A stretch of DNA of 64,000 nucleotides from Afipia sp. OHSU_II-C1 (GTDB lineage: Bacteria > Pseudomonadota > Alphaproteobacteria > Rhizobiales > Xanthobacteraceae). The notes under the pieces are model-generated. The model saw only the letters and a program-made list of their open reading frames with translations, was not told the origin of the DNA and ran no database searches. Both the position numbers and the translations under genes were made by a program. Below are positions 26,111-35,931 of the stretch, in pieces. Position 1 is the stretch's first letter. The number at the start of each line of letters is the position of its first letter. The DNA lies in assembly GCF_000497575.1 (NCBI RefSeq), contig NZ_APJI01000001.1, positions 210,284 through 274,283 of the forward strand, written 5' to 3'.

Positions 26111-27826
26111 TCAATGTACAGGAAGAGGCGGATGCGGGATTGCCGACAACAGCTCGCGTGTATAGACGTCCTGCGGTGCGTCGAGCACCGTATCGGTCGC
26201 GCCCTGCTCGACAATTCGTCCGCTTCGCATCACGATGACGCGATCACACAAGAGCCGGACCACGTTTAAATCGTGAGACACGAACAGATAACTCATGCCC
26301 ATCGACTGCTTGAGATCCTGCAGCAGGTTCAACACCACCGCCTGCACCGATACATCGAGCGCCGCTGTGGGTTCATCCAGAATAATGAGGTCCGGCTTCA
26401 GTGCAATGGCCCGCGCAATTCCGACACGCGCCTTCTGGCCACCAGACATCTGGTGTGGAAACCGATCCAGAAGCGACAGCGGTAAGCCCACCTGGCGTGC
26501 CAATTCCTCGCAGCGCGCGCGTAAAGCGGCTGCGCCCTTGATGTCCCCCAGTTGCATGATTGGATCGGCAATGGCCCGCGCTGCCGTGAACCGCGGATTG
26601 AGGCTGTCGGTTGGGTCCTGAAACACCATCTGAATCCGCTTACGTAGCGGCAGTCGCGCAAAGGCGTTAGGGAGAATTCCACCGATGTCTTCACCATCGA
26701 ACACAATTCGTCCTGATGTCTGCCCAAGCAACCGCATCACCATCATCGACGTGGTGGATTTCCCGCAACCGGATTCCCCAACAAGACCGACGCTTTCACC
26801 GCGACTGACCGAAAAGCTGATGCCATCCACGGCCCGGAACTGCTCCGGTTCGACCGGCGGTTTGCGGCCAAACAGTGAAGACAATGTCTTCGACACACCC
26901 TGACGCGGATACTCCTTGACGAGTTTCTCAACAACCAGCAGCGGCGTTGTGTCTGCCTCCCCCGCAGACGCAGCATCTGCCGTCGCCGGCAAAGCCGCCC
27001 TTTCTTCGTCGGAAAGCAAATCCCGCAAAGAAACACCCAGCCTTGGCGTCGCTCGCATCAGTTTACGTGTATAGGGATGCTCCGGATTGGCGAAAATGTC
27101 CTTCGACAACGCGGTCTCGACCACGTTGCCCCTTTCCATCACCACCACGCGGTCGCAATAGGCCGCCGCAAGCCCCAGATCGTGCGTGATCAGAATGGTG
27201 GACATGCCCCGGCTCTTCGTCAATTCCACGATCAGGTCCATCACCGCCTTCTGGGTGGTAACATCAAGGCCTGTGGTCGGCTCGTCAGCGATCAGAAGCT
27301 GAGGATTGCATGCCAATGCAAGTGCGATGACGACGCGCTGACACATGCCGCCAGACAGCTCAAATGGATAGGCATGATAGCGCTCTCGGGGGCGTGCGAT
27401 TTTCACCTGCTCCAGTGCCTCAATCGCCTTCTCTCCGCGGTCATTGGACGTCGACTGCACATGCTGACGCAGCACGTCTTCGATCTGATCGCCGACCTTC
27501 CGGATCGGATTGAGTGCAGCACGCGGATTCTGGAAAATCATCGACATTTCGCGACCACGCAGATCGCGCATTTCCGTCTCGGATGCGTTCTTGACGTCGA
27601 TTCCGGAAAACATGATGGAGCCGTCCGCAATCTTTCCCGCGCGATCAAGAATGCGCATCACGGCGTAGGACGTCACCGACTTTCCCGAGCCGGACTCACC
27701 GACGATACCCAACGTCTCGCCCTTGGCGACGGTGACATTGACCTGCTGGATGGCACGGACAATTCCGCGTCGGGTCGCGAACTCCACGGTGAGATTGTTG
27801 ACGTCGAGCAACGGCATCGCGGTCAT
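26111..27826 (-). CDS. fused Dpp/Opp-type ABC ATPase (DppD-DppF)
   Basis: A 571-residue protein with two complete ATPase domains. Domain one (about 5-260) has GESGSGKS, LSGGMCQRV and LLIADEPTTGLD; domain two (about 295-565) has GESGCGKST, MSGGQKARVG and LIILDEPTAALD. Both carry the peptide-transporter C-terminal extension. One gene thus replaces the separate dppD and dppF. It lies between the DppC-type permease (three-base gap) and the AtzG-like gene. The importer likely takes up a small peptide-like or ureide compound for the AtzGE enzyme; the substrate is inferred from linkage. Confidence 0.92.
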   Translation of the reverse strand: MTAMPLLDVNNLTVEFATRRGIVRAIQQVNVTVAKGETLGIVGESGSGKSVTSYAVMRILDRAGKIADGSIMFSGIDVKNASETEMRDLRGREMSMIFQNPRAALNPIRKVGDQIEDVLRQHVQSTSNDRGEKAIEALEQVKIARPRERYHAYPFELSGGMCQRVVIALALACNPQLLIADEPTTGLDVTTQKAVMDLIVELTKSRGMSTILITHDLGLAAAYCDRVVVMERGNVVETALSKDIFANPEHPYTRKLMRATPRLGVSLRDLLSDEERAALPATADAASAGEADTTPLLVVEKLVKEYPRQGVSKTLSSLFGRKPPVEPEQFRAVDGISFSVSRGESVGLVGESGCGKSTTSMMVMRLLGQTSGRIVFDGEDIGGILPNAFARLPLRKRIQMVFQDPTDSLNPRFTAARAIADPIMQLGDIKGAAALRARCEELARQVGLPLSLLDRFPHQMSGGQKARVGIARAIALKPDLIILDEPTAALDVSVQAVVLNLLQDLKQSMGMSYLFVSHDLNVVRLLCDRVIVMRSGRIVEQGATDTVLDAPQDVYTRELLSAIPHPPLPVH

Positions 27827-27829
27827 CCG

Positions 27830-28729
27830 TCATGTCCTCCGCTGCGGATCGACGATGTCGCGGAGCCCGTCGCCGAGCAGATTGAAGCAAAACACCGCGA
27901 TCATCAACGCCAGCCCGGGGAAGAAGGCGATCCACCATTCTCCCGAGACCATGAAGGTCGCCCCTTCCGCGACCATAATTCCCCACTCCGCCGTCGGCGG
28001 ACGGACACCAAGACCAATGAACGAAAGGCCCGCCGCATTAAGGATCGCGTAGCCCATGGTCAGCGACATCTGCACGATCATGATCGGCATGATGTTGGGC
28101 AGGATATGCCCCAACAGAATGCGGTACTCGCTGTTGCCCGACAATCTGGCGGCCTGCACGAAACCGGCATCGCGCCGAACATTAGCCTCAGCACGCGCCA
28201 CACGAACATAGAGCGGGAAATTCACGATGGCGGTGGCAATAATGATATTTTGTACAGTGTTGCCGAGCGCGGCGACGATACCCATCGCCAGCACGAACAA
28301 CGGAAACGCCATAATCGTGTCCGCGATGCGTCCGACAATGCGGTCGGTCCAGCCGCCGAAGTAACCCGCAGCAATGCCGGCAATGCCACCCATAAAGAAC
28401 ACCAGCACGACCGAGGCGGCTGCAATGAAGAAGTCGAGCCGGGTCGCAACAATTACCCGGCTCAGGATGTCGCGCCCAAGTTGGTCGGTGCCGAACCAGT
28501 GTGCCGCCGAGGGCGGTTTCAACGCCTGGGCCGTATTGCTGGCCAGCGGATCGTAAGGCACGATCGAGGGACCGAACACCGCCGCAAAGACAATCAGAAC
28601 AAGAAGTCCGAAGGCGAACGCCGTGACGAGGTTCTCACCCAGAATGTATCGCGCGTGCTGGAGCGTTGCCTTAAAACCTGAGGCCTGCGCTGTTGATGCA
28701 ATTTCGGCAACGGGTGCGACAGTGCTCAT
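27830..28729 (-). CDS. Dpp/Opp-type permease (DppC type)
   Basis: A 299-residue inner-membrane permease starting MSTVAPVAEIAS at 28729, overlapping the end of the DppB-type gene. It shows the DppC pattern: a cytoplasmic N-terminus, a first helix, HWFGTDQLGRDILSR (the OppC-type amphipathic element), and the ATPase-contact loop EYRILLGHILPNIMPIMIV. The frame is open further upstream but that is within the neighbouring gene. It pairs with the DppB-type subunit to form the pore. Confidence 0.92.
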   Translation of the reverse strand: MSTVAPVAEIASTAQASGFKATLQHARYILGENLVTAFAFGLLVLIVFAAVFGPSIVPYDPLASNTAQALKPPSAAHWFGTDQLGRDILSRVIVATRLDFFIAAASVVLVFFMGGIAGIAAGYFGGWTDRIVGRIADTIMAFPLFVLAMGIVAALGNTVQNIIIATAIVNFPLYVRVARAEANVRRDAGFVQAARLSGNSEYRILLGHILPNIMPIMIVQMSLTMGYAILNAAGLSFIGLGVRPPTAEWGIMVAEGATFMVSGEWWIAFFPGLALMIAVFCFNLLGDGLRDIVDPQRRT

Positions 28730-29739
28730 CCTTCCAACCTCACACGCGGATCGATGACGCCATAGAGAATGTCGATAACCAGATTGAGCAGGACGTACAT
28801 CACCGCCATCGTCAGCACGAATCCCTGCACCGGCGCGAAATCGGACGAGATCAGCGCTTCGACGGCATAGGAGCCGATGCCAGGCCACGCGAACACTTTC
28901 TCAACCAGCACATTCGCGCCGAGCAGAAACGAGAAAACCATGCTCAGCGTTGTAATGACCGGCAACATCGCGTTGCGGAACGCATAGGTGACGATGACCT
29001 TGGACGGCGACAATCCGCTTGCACGTGCGGTACGGACAAAGTCAGAAGCCAGAACCGCCAGCATCGAGGCGCGGGTCATACGCGCAATCGGCGCCAGCGA
29101 GAAAATCGCAAGCGTTGCCGCCGGCAGGATCAACTGGCTCAGCGCCGAACGGAACGTCTCAATGTTTTGCGCGAGCAAGCTGTCGATCAGGTAAAATCCG
29201 GTGACGGCAGGCGGAGCGCTTGCGAACACGTCCAGACGCCCGAGCGGCGCCGGCGACCAGCCAAGCTTGAAATAGAAGACGTAGACCAACACCAGCCCGG
29301 TAAAGAACACCGGCAGCGATACACCGGCGGTTGTCAGAACACGACAAAGATGGTCGATCCAGGAGCCTGGCCGCGTCGCAGCCAGAATACCCAGCGGAAT
29401 CGCGATCGAAACAGCAATCAAAAGCCCGGTCAGCGTCAATTCGGCGGATGCCGGCAATCGATTGCGGATTTCCGTCGCAACCGGCTGACCGGTCGTCAGC
29501 GAATTACCGAAGTCACCCTTCGACAAATCGACGGTGTAGCGCACGAACTGCTCGATCAGCGGCTTGTCGAGGCCCAGCTTTTTACGAATCTGCTCGATGG
29601 CTTCTTTGGTTGCAGCAGGTCCCGCGAAGTAAGCCGCCGGATCTCCCGGCAATGCGCGAGTCAGAAGAAACGTGACAATCACGACCCCGATGAGGCTCGG
29701 GATCGCAAATGCCAGCCTTTTTCCAATCATACCGAGCAT
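28726..29739 (-). CDS. Dpp/Opp-type permease (DppB type)
   Basis: A 337-residue permease with the DppB hallmarks: an N-terminal helix (IGKRLAFAIPSLIGVVIVTFL in part), the periplasmic RALPGDPAA, and the EAA-like coupling loop ARTARASGLSPSKVI...RNAMLPVI. I start it at MLGMIGK (29739), after a GGGGTGGGGG purine run; a GTG 12 bases earlier is possible. It follows the binding-protein gene by 21 bases. Confidence 0.92.
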   Translation of the reverse strand: MLGMIGKRLAFAIPSLIGVVIVTFLLTRALPGDPAAYFAGPAATKEAIEQIRKKLGLDKPLIEQFVRYTVDLSKGDFGNSLTTGQPVATEIRNRLPASAELTLTGLLIAVSIAIPLGILAATRPGSWIDHLCRVLTTAGVSLPVFFTGLVLVYVFYFKLGWSPAPLGRLDVFASAPPAVTGFYLIDSLLAQNIETFRSALSQLILPAATLAIFSLAPIARMTRASMLAVLASDFVRTARASGLSPSKVIVTYAFRNAMLPVITTLSMVFSFLLGANVLVEKVFAWPGIGSYAVEALISSDFAPVQGFVLTMAVMYVLLNLVIDILYGVIDPRVRLEG

Positions 29740-29760
29740 GGAAGCCCCCACCCCTGACCG

Positions 29761-31374
29761 TTACGCTTTTACAAGTGCGCGATAATCGAGACGGCGGTGG
29801 AACCAATACTGATAACCAGAGATATTCTTCTGCATCGCGACATTGACGTAGGGCTGATACAGCGGAATGCGCGGAATGTCCGCGTAGGCGAGATCGACGA
29901 AGCCCCTTACGTCCTTGTCGTAGGTGGGCGTGTCGCCGATCGCGGCGGCATCGACTGCGCCATTGATGTACTTGTCCATCTCCGGCGACTTGTAACTCAT
30001 CGTATTGAAGATCGAATTCTTCCCGCTGTAGCACCAGATGAAGAAGTACTCGGGATAATCGAGCCAGCCGGAAAACACATTGGTGTAGAGCGGTAGCACC
30101 TTCTTGTTCAGTTCGGTGCGCCAGTTGGCGCCCGGAATCTTGTTGATGGTGGTCTTGATGCCGATCTGGCCGAGACTTTCCTGAACCAGAATGCAAAGCG
30201 GCTCGTTAACACCGGCAAAACCAAGATCGAACGACAGCGTGGTCTCAAAGCCATTCGGGTAACCAGCCTCCGCGAGGAGAGCTTTAGCCTTTGCGATGTC
30301 GGTGTTGAACTTGTGCGGCTGCGGCCATGCCACCTCGGTGCCGCCGGAGCCACCGAACATCGGCTTGGCGAGACCAAACAGCACTGCATCCATGATTTTC
30401 TGGTAAGGCAGCGCATAAGCGACGGCCTGACGCACTTTCGGATTGTCGAATGGCGGCTGCGTGACGTTCATGCCGATGTACTGGACGCCATTGGAGTATG
30501 GCGTCGAAACAATGTTGAGCTTGCCGGAATCTTTCAGTTCAACAAAATCCTTGTTGGGCAGATCGTACGAGATATCGGCATCGCCGCGCTCCAGCAGTGC
30601 GCGTCTGTTGCCGGCCTGCGGAACCATGCGCCAGATAACGCGCTTGATCTTCGGCATCGGGCCGCCGACCCAGTTTTCATTGCGCTCCATCACCACTTCG
30701 GTGCCGGCGGTCCAGCTTTTTACCTGATAAGCGCCGGAGCCCGCGGTATTCTGCTTGGTGTATTCGAGACCCCAAGGATCTTTCTCCGTCGCGCTTTTCT
30801 TCACCAACTCCGAATTCACGATGCAGGGGACGATCACAGCGAGATCGGGGATTGTCAGGCGATCCTTCTTGGCGAAATCCACGCGTACCGTGTTGTCGTC
30901 GACGATGACGAATTGCTCAGGCTTGGTGAGCGAGCCCGCGCTCATCTGGAAAGTCGGGAAACCGCCAACGCTAACGGCACGGTCGAGCGACCATTTCACA
31001 TCCTTCGCCGTCACCGGCGTGCCGTCGTGAAACGTCGCCTTTTTCTTCAGTTTGAATGTAACCGACATGTCGCCGACATTCATGTCCTCGGCCAGTTCAG
31101 GCTTGAACTTGTCCCGGTCATAGTACGGAACGCCGTTGGCGCCGGTTTTCATTTCGTGGCTGATGAGGCGGTCGTAGCAATTCCAGGACACTTCGTATCC
31201 AGGCACGTTCGTGCCGACACCGTGGATATCCAGATTGTTGGGCCCGCTTTCGGAAACGATCAGCAGCGTTTCAGATCGTGCGTCCGCCTTGGCAGCGGAC
31301 CAGATCGCCGGCCCCGGTATCGCCGCACCTGCCGCCGCTCCAGTGACCGTCTTCAGAAAATCGCGACGCTTCAT
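29761..31374 (-). CDS. ABC transporter binding protein, family 5, Tat-type signal
   Basis: A 537-residue extracytoplasmic solute-binding protein of family 5 (peptide/nickel/ureide type). It starts MKRRDFLKTVTGAAAGAAI, a twin-arginine signal (RRDFLK), so it is exported folded. ETLLIVSESGPNNLDIHG and the later YDRDKFKPELAEDM...DGTPVTAKDVKWSLDRA are typical of the family. GGAG precedes the ATG at 31374; the frame continues upstream without family similarity. It is the first gene of the operon running to the GntR gene. Confidence 0.92.
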   Translation of the reverse strand: MKRRDFLKTVTGAAAGAAIPGPAIWSAAKADARSETLLIVSESGPNNLDIHGVGTNVPGYEVSWNCYDRLISHEMKTGANGVPYYDRDKFKPELAEDMNVGDMSVTFKLKKKATFHDGTPVTAKDVKWSLDRAVSVGGFPTFQMSAGSLTKPEQFVIVDDNTVRVDFAKKDRLTIPDLAVIVPCIVNSELVKKSATEKDPWGLEYTKQNTAGSGAYQVKSWTAGTEVVMERNENWVGGPMPKIKRVIWRMVPQAGNRRALLERGDADISYDLPNKDFVELKDSGKLNIVSTPYSNGVQYIGMNVTQPPFDNPKVRQAVAYALPYQKIMDAVLFGLAKPMFGGSGGTEVAWPQPHKFNTDIAKAKALLAEAGYPNGFETTLSFDLGFAGVNEPLCILVQESLGQIGIKTTINKIPGANWRTELNKKVLPLYTNVFSGWLDYPEYFFIWCYSGKNSIFNTMSYKSPEMDKYINGAVDAAAIGDTPTYDKDVRGFVDLAYADIPRIPLYQPYVNVAMQKNISGYQYWFHRRLDYRALVKA

Positions 31375-31507
31375 GATGTTCTCCAACGCGTTGAGACTTC
31401 GCTGGAGACGACTTCGCAAGCTTCATGCCAGATCTTAAGAAGGTCTTAAAACACCGCTAAACTATTGAATCCGCGCTGGATTATAGGAAGAGCGGAGGAA
31501 GCCGCGC

Positions 31508-31554
31508 CAATTGCGCTGCAAGGCAATTGCATACAAAGATGATGATATGCATAT
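31508..31554. promoter_or_regulatory. repeat-rich control region of the Dpp/amidase operon
   Basis: In the 294-base gap before the binding-protein gene are an inverted repeat CAATTGC (31508-31514) / GCAATTG (31523-31529), a TTTGTATGCAAT element read on the minus strand (31537-31526), and the palindrome ATATGCATAT (31545-31554). TTTGTATGCAAT matches 10 of 12 positions of the nicA-side operator core. No gene was seen in the gap. Confidence 0.45.
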
Positions 31555-31668
31555 TTTTTATGCTCGCATTTGGCAGTGCACAGATTTTATCCAGCTACGA
31601 ATGCACGATCCATCACCGTCCAAACTGGGCGATTCCATTCAGCGGCCCTGACTCGAAAAGGCACCTGC

Positions 31669-32160
31669 TTAGCTGCGCAGATAGGTCAGGCGCCACCGGA
31701 CGAGATCGTCCGCGCCAGGACCCGGTTGCGGCTGCAAGTCGTTCAGTTGAACGGTTTCGCCTGTGTCCTGATCAACCATCGCAAGCTTCACGGCCCCGCC
31801 GGTCTTTCGATTGGTAAACTTGAGCGGCGGCCCGACCCTCCCGGAGACACCCCACTTGTCCCCCACCTGAACCAGCGCCTGCGTCAGCAGGATCGTGTCC
31901 CTGCCCTTTCGAGTCAGAATGTATTCGTAGCGCTCGGGGTTCACCTGATAGCGGCGGCGCTCAATCAACGCGTTTTCTTCGAGGTGCTTGAGCCGGTCGG
32001 ACAGCGTTGCGTTGGTCACTCCGGTCGAGCGGCGCAAATCCTCATACTTGCTCAGACCGAATGAGAGGTCGCGCAAAATCAGCACGGCCCATCGATCGCC
32101 GATCGCCGCCAATACGCCGGCGATCGAGCACACCATTCCCTCAAAGCCCTTTGACTTCAT
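31669..32160 (-). CDS. HxlR-family regulator
   Basis: A 163-residue HxlR-type winged-helix protein: MVCSIAGVLAAIGDRWAVLILRDLSFG, then KYEDLRRSTGVTNATLSDRLKHLEE (recognition helix) and RYEYILTRKGRD (wing). The C-terminal 60 residues (FTNRKTGGAVKLAMVDQDTG) form an extension seen in longer members. It is divergent from the unknown protein and CoxSLM genes, with a 25-bp inverted repeat 17 bases before its start. Probable repressor of both directions; effector unknown. Confidence 0.85.
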   Translation of the reverse strand: MKSKGFEGMVCSIAGVLAAIGDRWAVLILRDLSFGLSKYEDLRRSTGVTNATLSDRLKHLEENALIERRRYQVNPERYEYILTRKGRDTILLTQALVQVGDKWGVSGRVGPPLKFTNRKTGGAVKLAMVDQDTGETVQLNDLQPQPGPGADDLVRWRLTYLRS

Positions 32161-32177
32161 AAAAGTACTTGCCTCCT

Positions 32178-32202
32178 AGTAACTCTTATCATTAGAGTAA
32201 CT
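32178..32202. promoter_or_regulatory. HxlR-type operator between the regulator and CoxSLM genes
   Basis: Arms AGTAACTCT (32178-32186) and AGAGTAACT (32194-32202) are inverted with one mismatch; over the full 25 bases 10 of 12 half-site positions are symmetric. It lies between the HxlR start at 32160 and the plus-strand gene at 32285. Confidence 0.65.
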
Positions 32203-32284
32203 GACCGTCCAGTCTTCTCGGGATCGGACTGAGACGGCGCGAAAACAACGACATCACAAAAACAGCGGTTTAGGGACGGCAACC

Positions 32285-33004
32285 ATGAGCAAGCTTCGCG
32301 ACCTTGTGATCGATGCACACGGAGGTATCGATCGTTGGAATAAAGTGAAGGCCATCGACGGCGATATGTCCATCACTGGCTTGCTCTGGGCAAGAAAGGG
32401 CTGGCCGGATGTCCTCAAGGACGTCCATGTCACCATCGATACCAAGTCGCAATCGACCAGCTATCGCCCGTTCACAGACCCGAACAAACGCAGCATCTAT
32501 CGGCCAGATCATACAGCCGTTGAGACCCTCGACGGGCAAGTGCTGGAGGAACGACACGATCCACGCTCGGCGTTCGAAGGCCACAAGCCGGAAACACCCT
32601 GGGACGCCCTCCATCTCGCGTACTTCAGCGGCTACGCAATGTGGAATTATCTCTGCACGCCTTTCATGTTCGCATTACCGGGGTTCAAAACCGAAGAAAT
32701 CGATCCTTGGAATGAAAATGGCGAAGTTCGCCGCAGACTCAAAGTGACTTTCCCCCATACCGTTGCCACCCACTGCTCCGAACAGATCTTTCATATCAAT
32801 GGCGACGGCCTGGTCTGCCGGCTGGACTACGGAGCAGAGGTCACAAGCAACATTCCCACGGCTCACTATGTCGAGGACTACAAGACGTTCGACGGCATCA
32901 AGATCGCGACCAAGCGGCGCGCGCTGCGCCGCAACCCGGATGGCACTGCGGTCCCTTCACCTGTCGGCGTCGCTATCGATATAGCGAACATCAGCTTCTC
33001 CTGA
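32285..33004 (+). CDS. conserved hypothetical protein upstream of a Mo hydroxylase
   Basis: A 239-residue protein I do not recognise. It starts [24 protein letters not shown], a beginning seen in proteins with a lipoprotein-sorting-like beta fold, but no signal peptide or lipobox is visible, so it is probably cytoplasmic. Many aromatic residues and alternating strands suggest a beta-rich ligand-binding fold. It is the first plus-strand gene after the HxlR operator and precedes the CoxS-type gene by 64 bases, so it likely belongs to the same operon. A role in binding the substrate or in enzyme assembly is only a guess. Confidence 0.6.
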   Translation: MSKLRDLVIDAHGGIDRWNKVKAIDGDMSITGLLWARKGWPDVLKDVHVTIDTKSQSTSYRPFTDPNKRSIYRPDHTAVETLDGQVLEERHDPRSAFEGHKPETPWDALHLAYFSGYAMWNYLCTPFMFALPGFKTEEIDPWNENGEVRRRLKVTFPHTVATHCSEQIFHINGDGLVCRLDYGAEVTSNIPTAHYVEDYKTFDGIKIATKRRALRRNPDGTAVPSPVGVAIDIANISFS

Positions 33005-33068
33005 GGCAGCGGCGGTATCCGCCCAATCAAACAGCCGTCGAACGGCTACGCGTATTTCGGAGGAACAA

Positions 33069-33566
33069 GTGCTAGAAGCCAACGAAAAACAACACACGGT
33101 GACGTTAACCGTCAACGGCATACGCCAGACCGCCTCGGTGGAGGCGCGCAAGCTGCTGGTCCATCTGCTGCGGGACGATCTGAATCTAACCGGCACACAT
33201 GTCGGCTGCGATACCTCGCAATGCGGCGCATGCACCGTCGATATCGATGGACAAGCGGTCAAATCCTGCACCGTTCTCGCTGTGATGGCCGATGGGTCGT
33301 CCATCACGACGATCGAGGGCCTAGCACCGGCCGGCGGCGCACTGCATCCCATTCAAGCAGCGTTTCACGAACATCACGCCCTGCAATGCGGTTTCTGCAC
33401 GCCGGGAATGATCATGAGCGTCCGCCAGTTGCTCAAGCAACACCCGAATCCCACGGAAGACGAAATCCGCCACAACCTCACCGGTAACATTTGCCGCTGC
33501 ACCGGCTACCACAACATCGTGCGGGCAGTTGAATCGCTTGCAGCGGGAGCACATCATCATGACTGA
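33069..33566 (+). CDS. CoxS-type [2Fe-2S] subunit of a Mo hydroxylase
   Basis: A 165-residue ferredoxin-type subunit with two [2Fe-2S] sites: C47, C52, C55, C67 and C107, C110, C142, C144. It passes electrons from the molybdenum centre to the FAD subunit. The start is GTG at 33069 with GGAGGA just before it. It overlaps the CoxL-type gene by eight bases. Gene order S-L-M on one strand indicates a complete heterotrimeric enzyme. Confidence 0.9.
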   Translation: MLEANEKQHTVTLTVNGIRQTASVEARKLLVHLLRDDLNLTGTHVGCDTSQCGACTVDIDGQAVKSCTVLAVMADGSSITTIEGLAPAGGALHPIQAAFHEHHALQCGFCTPGMIMSVRQLLKQHPNPTEDEIRHNLTGNICRCTGYHNIVRAVESLAAGAHHHD

Positions 33567-35931
33567 AGCAGCCGCCATCAAGTACATGGGTCAGCCGCTT
33601 CGGCGACGCGAAGACTTCAAGTTCATTACCGGTAAGGGGCGCTATACGGACGACATGAAGTCGCCGGGCATGCTCCACATGGCGATTCTCCGCTCACCGC
33701 ATGCCCATGCCATCATCAAGCATGTTGATCTGTCTACGGCTCAGAGCGCGCCAGGTGTTCATCTTGTTTTGTGCGGTGCCGACCTCGTCGGAAAAATGGG
33801 CTCGATAGAACCCAACTGGGTCATTCCGGGGACCAAAGTGCCAGATCGTCCGGTTGTTGCGGTGGATCGTGTCCGTTTCGTCGGTGAATGCGTTGCGGTC
33901 GTCGTCGCCGAAACGCAGGCCCTGGCTCACGACGCTGTCGGATTGATCGAAGTTGAATACGAGACGCTCCCTGCCGTCATCGATGAAGAGGCCGCGATCC
34001 GCGAGGGTGCGCCGCAGCTTCATGACAACGTACCGAAGAACATTACGACGCTCTACAAGATTGGCGGTGGTGACTACAAGAAGGCCGCCAGCGAAGCGGA
34101 CCACGTAATCAAGCTTCGTGTGATCAACAACCGCCTGATACCCACCTGCATGGAGACGCGCTCGATCCTTGCGGAGCCGAACGTCGATGGAACACTGACC
34201 GTTAACATCCAGAGTCAGGTCCCTCACATGCACAGGCGCTGGATCGCCGATACTGTCCGCATTCCTGAGCACCAGCTCCGGATCGTCGCGCCCGACATCG
34301 GCGGCGGGTTCGGCGCAAAGATGCATCTTTATCCCGAGGAACTGCTCTGCCCTTATCTTGCGCGCCAGCTCCGCGTGCCTGTGAAATGGTGGGAGTCCCG
34401 CTCGGAGAGCCATCAATCCACCAACCACGGGCGTGCACATACCGAGACCATCGAGGTTGCATTCCGCAACGATGGAAAGATTCTCGGACTGAGAGTTGAA
34501 ACGCTGGGCAACGTCGGCGCCTACCTGTCGAACATGGCGTCCGGCGGCCCGACCGTGAATACGGTCAACTTCGGCACGGGCACGTACAAGATCGACAACT
34601 ACGAGGCATTCTCCCGGGTCGTTGTCACCAATACCGTTCCGGTCGATGCCTACCGCGGCTATGGCCGCCCCGAAGGCGGATACATCGCGGAGCGCGCCAT
34701 CGACGCAGTCGCACGTCATCTGAAGCTCGATCAGGTCGAAGTGCGCAAACGGAATTTCATTCAGCGCGCCGACTTCCCTCATCGGCCTTATAACGGACCG
34801 GCTGTGATCTACGACAGCGGCAACTACCAAGGCTTGCTGGCAAAAGCTCTGGAGGCATTCAAATACGACGAGCGGATCGCCGAACGCGATCAGTTGCGCA
34901 GTGAAGGCCGTTATCGCGGCATCGGCGTCGCCGCTTACACTCATATGTGCGGCATGGCCCCATCGCGCCGCCTGTCACTGATGGGATTCAATCGCGGAGG
35001 CTGGGAAAGCGCCCGTGTAAGCATCGACTCGAGCGGGCGCGCTACGATCTTCTCCGGCTCCATGAGCCAGGGCCATGGCCACAACACGTCACTTGCCCAG
35101 ATCGCGGCAGACGTTCTTCAGATTCCGATCGAAAGCATCGACATTGTGCAGGGCGATACGCGGCAGGTTCAGGCCGGCCACGGCACTTTCAATTCCCGCT
35201 CCATGGCAGTCGGCGGATCGAGCGTTCACGTCACATCACAACGGATCGTCGCCAAAGCCAAGAAGATCGCAGCAAGCATGCTAGAGGTGGATGAAAAGGA
35301 CGTTTCGTACCGGGCCGGGGAATTCAGCGTGCCGGGTACAGATATCGCACCACTCAGCTTCGGCAAGATCGCCCGCATGGCCTATGTCGGCCACAAGTTG
35401 CCTGACGGCATGGAGCCGGGTCTTGACGAAACGACGTTTTACGATCCGGCTGGCATGGGGTCGCCTTCTGGAATCCATATGGCATATATCGAAGTCGATC
35501 CTGAAACCGGCATGGTCGATATCCTCGATTATGTCGCGGTGGACGATGTCGGTACGATCATCAATCCCCTGCTCGCAGCTGGACAAATTCACGGTGGCGT
35601 TGTGCAGGGCATCGCTCAGGCTCTGTACGAAGAGGTCAGTTACGATCCTGATACCGGGCAATTAATGACCGGTTCATTGCTCGATTATGCAGTTCCGCGC
35701 GCGGAACATGTTCCAAGTATCCGGACGTCCTTCCAGGAAACGCCGTCTCCCACCAATCCGATCGGTGTCAAAGGCGTCGGCGAAAGCGGATCCATTGCGG
35801 CACCACCATGCATGGTGCACGCAGTGCTCGACGCACTGTCGCCGTTCGAAATCCTACATCTGGATATGCCGATGACGCCGCCGCGTATCTGGTCCGCAGT
35901 TCAACGCGCACGCGCAGGAGTAAGCCAATGA
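33559..35931 (+). CDS. CoxL-type molybdopterin subunit of a xanthine-oxidase-family hydroxylase
   Basis: A 790-residue catalytic subunit, [19 protein letters not shown] onward. Domain pattern is normal: GRYTDDM near the N-terminus, [16 protein letters not shown] for cofactor binding, and the catalytic glutamate in KGVGESGS near residue 745. The active-site loop reads [12 protein letters not shown], not the AYxCSFR of true CO dehydrogenase, so the substrate is an aromatic or N-heterocyclic compound or an aldehyde rather than CO. The start overlaps the CoxS-type gene. Cytoplasmic. Substrate not predictable from sequence. Confidence 0.9.
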   Translation: MTEAAAIKYMGQPLRRREDFKFITGKGRYTDDMKSPGMLHMAILRSPHAHAIIKHVDLSTAQSAPGVHLVLCGADLVGKMGSIEPNWVIPGTKVPDRPVVAVDRVRFVGECVAVVVAETQALAHDAVGLIEVEYETLPAVIDEEAAIREGAPQLHDNVPKNITTLYKIGGGDYKKAASEADHVIKLRVINNRLIPTCMETRSILAEPNVDGTLTVNIQSQVPHMHRRWIADTVRIPEHQLRIVAPDIGGGFGAKMHLYPEELLCPYLARQLRVPVKWWESRSESHQSTNHGRAHTETIEVAFRNDGKILGLRVETLGNVGAYLSNMASGGPTVNTVNFGTGTYKIDNYEAFSRVVVTNTVPVDAYRGYGRPEGGYIAERAIDAVARHLKLDQVEVRKRNFIQRADFPHRPYNGPAVIYDSGNYQGLLAKALEAFKYDERIAERDQLRSEGRYRGIGVAAYTHMCGMAPSRRLSLMGFNRGGWESARVSIDSSGRATIFSGSMSQGHGHNTSLAQIAADVLQIPIESIDIVQGDTRQVQAGHGTFNSRSMAVGGSSVHVTSQRIVAKAKKIAASMLEVDEKDVSYRAGEFSVPGTDIAPLSFGKIARMAYVGHKLPDGMEPGLDETTFYDPAGMGSPSGIHMAYIEVDPETGMVDILDYVAVDDVGTIINPLLAAGQIHGGVVQGIAQALYEEVSYDPDTGQLMTGSLLDYAVPRAEHVPSIRTSFQETPSPTNPIGVKGVGESGSIAAPPCMVHAVLDALSPFEILHLDMPMTPPRIWSAVQRARAGVSQ

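Noticed and set aside
27077..28681. Long plus-strand open frame (534 codons) opposite the Dpp ATPase and permease genes
   Set aside because: It is antisense to clear transporter genes and its product is His/Arg-rich with no recognisable domain, as expected from a high-GC shadow frame.
28693..29757. Plus-strand open frame opposite the DppB-type gene
   Set aside because: Arg/Gln-rich shadow of a membrane-protein gene, no start context or domain.
33559..35931. Assignment as CO dehydrogenase large subunit
   Set aside because: The active-site loop is AYRGYGR and not AYxCSFR, so CO oxidation is not supported; kept only as xanthine-oxidase family.
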